The notes under the pieces: model-generated
What the model was told of the DNA's origin: nothing
Seen by the model: only the letters and a program-made list of their open reading frames with translations
Database searches by the model: none
NCBI GenBank assembly: GCA_002506905.1
Contig: DAYM01000008.1
Coordinates: forward strand, 1-15,915
Direction of reading: 5' to 3'
Length of the DNA stretch: 15,915 bases
Source: Methanomassiliicoccaceae archaeon UBA328
Lineage (GTDB): Archaea; Thermoplasmatota; Thermoplasmata; Methanomassiliicoccales; Methanomethylophilaceae
Made by a program: the position numbers and the translations under genes
Shown here: piece by piece, positions 14,287-15,915 of the stretch
Layout of the letters: every line of letters starts with the position of its first letter
Position numbering within the stretch: position 1 is the stretch's first letter

Positions 14287-14403
14287 TTATCCCTCAATAA
14301 TTGCATCAAATCTTTCATTTTCCAAGTAAAATGACAAAATAACCGTCCACGACGGACTCCCGAATATCGACTTGATTACCCCAAATGTGGACCGAAAACC
14401 CAT
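14287..14403 (-). pseudogene. Winged-helix regulator fragment
   Basis: A 38-residue open frame (ATG 14403, TAA 14289-14287) in an otherwise AT-rich desert. VIKSIFGSPSWTVILSFYLE followed by NERFDAIIEG resembles the first helices of archaeal winged-helix regulators, in which a (F/L)GSP-type start is followed by VxILxFxLEN and an FDxS-type turn. The recognition helix and wing are missing. The higher local GC fits a remnant of a real gene. The resemblance is by eye and moderate, and it could also be a chance frame. Confidence 0.35.
14343..14355. repeat. Short inverted repeat in the GC island
   Basis: CCGTC-CAC-GACGG is a perfect 5-bp inverted repeat with a 3-base loop. It lies within the winged-helix fragment and is probably incidental to that coding remnant. 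Confidence 0.3.
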
Positions 14404-14539
14404 TACTTTTCGTCAAAAATGATTGCTCTTTACTCCTATCTGCGATTTTTATCAAAAAGATATATGATCCGGAGCAAAATCTTCAAAATATCAAATAATT
14501 GCAAATTTCAGGGAAAATTAATGACCAATTGCATTACTG

Positions 14540-14582
14540 TTAATTAATATCGTGAGTAAAGCTACTGCATGTATTAATTATC
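14540..14582 (+). repeat. Dyad repeat copy 3
   Basis: TTAATTAATATC, core GTGAGTAAAGC, then TACTGCATGTATTAATTATC. The two TTAATTA-type arms flank the core as an inverted pair. Confidence 0.6.
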
Positions 14583-14679
14583 AACTAATGAATTATTGCT
14601 CTCCGATCTCAAAAATTATACATTACCTTAAAAAAAACTCGATTTGCAAAACTAAAATGCAAAAATGGAACTCAGTTAT

Positions 14680-14719
14680 GATTAATTACGTTAGTTAAGC
14701 AATCACATTAATTAATTAC
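14680..14719 (+). repeat. Dyad repeat copy 4
   Basis: GATTAATTAC, core GTTAGTTAAGC, then AATCACATTAATTAATTAC. It lies about 50-90 bases upstream of the CMD-family gene, just above the place where its promoter should be, and pairs with copy 5 beyond that gene. Confidence 0.65.
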
Positions 14720-14767
14720 AGCTCAACAAAAAGAAACAATTAATAGCCGTTAATATTATTCGCAAAC

Positions 14768-15154
14768 ATGGAAGCAGATCCCAAGCAGAAAGAAGAAGCA
14801 GATAGAATCATGGCAGCAATGGCAAAGAGATTCGGAGAAGTTCCGACGATCAACAGGATCATGGCAGAACGTCCGGACATATTCATCCGCTCGGCCGCTT
14901 TCAGCAAAGCCATCCTCGAGAATCCGAATTCCGTTCTAGAACCGAAGATGCGCTATCTCTTGGCTGTTACAGCGGCAAGTGCATTAGGTTCATCATTCTG
15001 CATAGAAATGCAGGGCAAACACGCAAAGGAACTCGGCGCTACAAGAGACGAGATGATGGAAGCTATGCTCATCGGTTCATACATGGCGATGACCAAAGCA
15101 CAGTCTGTTGCACTCCGCGGATTGGAATCAATCTACGGAAAACTAGAAGAATAA
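14768..15154 (+). CDS. Carboxymuconolactone decarboxylase (AhpD-like) family protein, atypical active site
   Basis: A 128-residue all-helical protein with the CMD/AhpD fold signature: EPKMRYLLAVTAASALGSSF, then C78, then HAKELGAT and RDEMMEAMLIGSYMA. In redox-active members two cysteines (CxxC) and a histidine four residues after the second cysteine carry out thiol chemistry. Here the first is Ser75, the second is retained (C78), and the +4 position is Gln82, with a His only at +7. AhpD-type disulfide chemistry is therefore unlikely. It could be a binding or structural member, or use the single cysteine. No Shine-Dalgarno site is seen before the start. It is flanked on both sides by copies of a dispersed repeat and sits alone, which suggests independent regulation or cassette-like mobility. 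Confidence 0.83.
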   Translation: MEADPKQKEEADRIMAAMAKRFGEVPTINRIMAERPDIFIRSAAFSKAILENPNSVLEPKMRYLLAVTAASALGSSFCIEMQGKHAKELGATRDEMMEAMLIGSYMAMTKAQSVALRGLESIYGKLEE

Positions 15155-15171
15155 GCGGCCAATTGTTTGCA

Positions 15172-15215
15172 CTTAATTAATAATGTGAGTTAAGCAACCA
15201 CATATATTAATTAAG
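15172..15215 (+). repeat. Dyad repeat copy 5
   Basis: CTTAATTAATAAT, core GTGAGTTAAGC, then AACCACATATATTAATTAAG. It begins 18 bases after the CMD-family stop. GTTAAGCAA[TC]CACAT is almost identical in copies 4 and 5, so the gene is bracketed by a direct repeat. Confidence 0.65.
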
Positions 15216-15239
15216 TATAGAATAAAAAATAAGTTTTAT

Positions 15240-15268
15240 GGCCGGAAGCGGCAGATCCGCCTCCGGTC
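15240..15268. terminator. Long GC hairpin before the IS end
   Basis: GGCCGGAAGCGG pairs with CCGCCTCCGGTC around a five-base loop, giving 12 positions with one G-T pair and one mismatch. It lies 85 bases after the CMD-family stop and 8 bases outside the IS end. No T-run follows, so its role as a terminator is uncertain. It partly coincides with sequence shared with the left IS flank (see findings). Confidence 0.4.
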
Positions 15269-15276
15269 AAATGATT

Positions 15277-15301
15277 TCCCCCTAAGTTACCTCCGAGTTG
15301 A
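15277..15301. repeat. IS terminal inverted repeat (right copy)
   Basis: It begins TTCCCCCTAAGTTACC and matches the reverse complement of 1-25 with one mismatch. It marks the outer end of the IS that runs off the right edge. Between it and the transposase stop (15302-15512) I see no gene, only a possible 6-bp hairpin (CCGGCA...TGCCGG near 15316-15340). Confidence 0.7.
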
Positions 15302-15512
15302 TGCCCTTAGAATGCCGGCAACTTGGTTGGCATAAATGCCGGGAGGATTACCTTATTCCGGATTTTGTCTGAAGAATCGGGATAGATGATCGAGGAATCC
15401 TTGGCCGAAGGACGATGTAAGTCTTCAACAAAGGTCAGATCTTTGCAGGATCGGCCCTTCGAATCGATGGCTTCGCCTGAAACAGGGATCGAATGAAACC
15501 AAGGGCGAATAC

Positions 15513-15914
15513 TCAGACCTCGGTGGGGTTCAGGGATCCATCCCTGAACGGCAGACTCATCTTGTTGATGGAGGCCCAGAGGTGTTCATAGCTGCCGGAG
15601 CTGATCTGCTTAGAGACGATGTTGCGGTTGTCCAGATCGGATTTCCTAAATTCCCTCAGCCACTTGAACCAGGCGAGATAGAGGTGCAGCCATTTCGTGG
15701 AGACGCCGTTGAATCTGCGCATGAAGCCTCCGATCTGTGAGTGCAGGTTGTCGATCCTCTCGAGTCCCTTGTGCTCCTTCGAGTCGTGTCTGGCATGGAA
15801 TGCGACCTCGAGCTCGGCAAGCACCCTCGAGTACGAGCGGTGTTTGTCCGTGTTCACGACCGCCCCGCTCGAGATCCTGTTCCTGAGGGCGTCTATGGCG
15901 ACTCTGTTCGTCAT
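15513..15914 (-). CDS. IS1595-family transposase, C-terminal part
   Basis: 133 residues are visible and the frame runs to the window edge, so the ATG at 15914 is probably internal. NTDKHRSYSRVL holds the second acidic catalytic residue (D23 of the fragment). IDNLHSQIGGFMRRFNGVST followed by KWLHLYLAWFKWL is the signature end of the ISXO2/IS1016 branch of IS1595, with N56 in the third catalytic position (DDN type). The N-terminal zinc-binding part and first aspartate lie off the window. The 3' end holds a perfect hairpin, GTTCAGGGA-TCCA-TCCCTGAAC reversed, at 15528-15549 within the last codons, which may act at the RNA level. The frame is intact here, so the element may be active. Confidence 0.8.
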   Translation of the reverse strand: MTNRVAIDALRNRISSGAVVNTDKHRSYSRVLAELEVAFHARHDSKEHKGLERIDNLHSQIGGFMRRFNGVSTKWLHLYLAWFKWLREFRKSDLDNRNIVSKQISSGSYEHLWASINKMSLPFRDGSLNPTEV

Positions 15915-15915
15915 G

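Larger units (their letters stand above)
13961..14767. other. AT-rich intergenic stretch with a dispersed repeat
   Basis: About 800 bases with much lower GC than any neighbour and no intact gene. It holds four copies of a dyad repeat (listed separately), a short GC island at 14341-14400 that coincides with a gene fragment, and many A/T tracts. I see no orc1/cdc6 gene near it and no recognisable origin-recognition boxes, so calling it an origin is not supported. It may serve as a regulatory or decayed region, or as a landing site for foreign DNA. Confidence 0.7.
15277..15915 (-). mobile_element. IS1595-type insertion sequence, partial
   Basis: The right end of the window lies inside an insertion sequence. 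It comprises the terminal repeat at 15277-15301, about 210 bases of non-coding subterminal DNA, and the 3' part of a DDE-type transposase gene that continues past 15915. A second end of apparently the same element is at 1-25. The family call rests on the transposase fragment. The non-coding subterminal segment is longer than usual for the family, so the true boundary is provisional. Confidence 0.7.

Noticed and set aside
13961..14767. Replication origin
   Set aside because: It is AT-rich with repeats, but there is no orc1/cdc6 gene and no recognisable origin-recognition boxes in the window.
14118..15215. CRISPR array
   Set aside because: The repeats are imperfect, irregularly spaced (about 65 to 490 bases apart), include one inverted copy and flank a gene. 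There are no uniform spacers and no cas genes.

Overview
The window reads as chromosomal DNA of an archaeon, most likely a methanogen of the Methanomassiliicoccales/Thermoplasmata type. That assignment is inference, not a database match. The support is as follows. Many genes have an A/T-rich TATA element centred about 26 bases upstream of the start codon and no Shine-Dalgarno site, which is the archaeal leaderless pattern. An XPD/DinG-type Fe-S helicase with a zinc ribbon and an iron-sulfur flavoprotein of the Isf type are present. None of the stop codons I could assign is TAG, as expected where TAG is reserved for pyrrolysine. The two outer ends both carry insertion-sequence sequence, so the window may be a contig that broke at repeats.

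Layout from left to right. Positions 1-25 are the end of an IS whose body lies off the left edge. Next comes a small HTH protein gene (30-320, minus) with a perfect palindrome between its TATA box and its start. Positions 370-1119 hold a compact, GC-rich run of three tiny cysteine-rich or hypothetical genes (minus). They use Shine-Dalgarno sites and ATGA overlaps, unlike most of their surroundings, and two of the three look broken (an in-frame TGA and a frameshift). They lie directly on the 3' side of a tRNA-Ser(UGA) gene (1195-1282), which suggests the remnant of an integrated element.

Positions 1332-6138 hold four housekeeping-like genes on the minus strand: a BASS-type Na+ symporter, the Zn-ribbon XPD/DinG helicase, an iron-sulfur flavoprotein and a TPR protein. 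Each has its own plausible promoter. Positions 6254-9993 form a tight plus-strand operon: pyridoxal/pyridoxamine kinase, GNAT acetyltransferase, YgiQ-type radical SAM protein and a YgjP-like HExxH metalloprotein. Positions 10159-12392 hold two overlapping Sel1-repeat genes and an acidic unknown gene that ends in a UUCG-loop hairpin. An intracellular trypsin-like protease gene follows (12476-13354). It converges, with a one-base gap, on a decayed M3-family oligoendopeptidase F (13356-13960, minus) that has lost its catalytic centre.

The last 2 kb are different in character. About 800 bp of very AT-rich DNA (13961-14767) carries a dispersed dyad repeat with a shared core close to GTKAGTWAAGC. 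I see four copies there and a fifth just beyond the next gene, so two copies flank a small carboxymuconolactone-decarboxylase-family gene (14768-15154) that lacks the usual CxxC/His redox residues. A fragment of a winged-helix regulator is buried in the AT-rich stretch. The window ends inside an IS1595-type insertion sequence (from about 15277), whose terminal sequence matches the left edge in inverted orientation. The clearest novelty candidates are the dispersed repeat with its flanked gene, the decaying small-gene island beside tRNA-Ser, and the Sel1/protease neighbourhood. No complete known defence or mobile system is visible.
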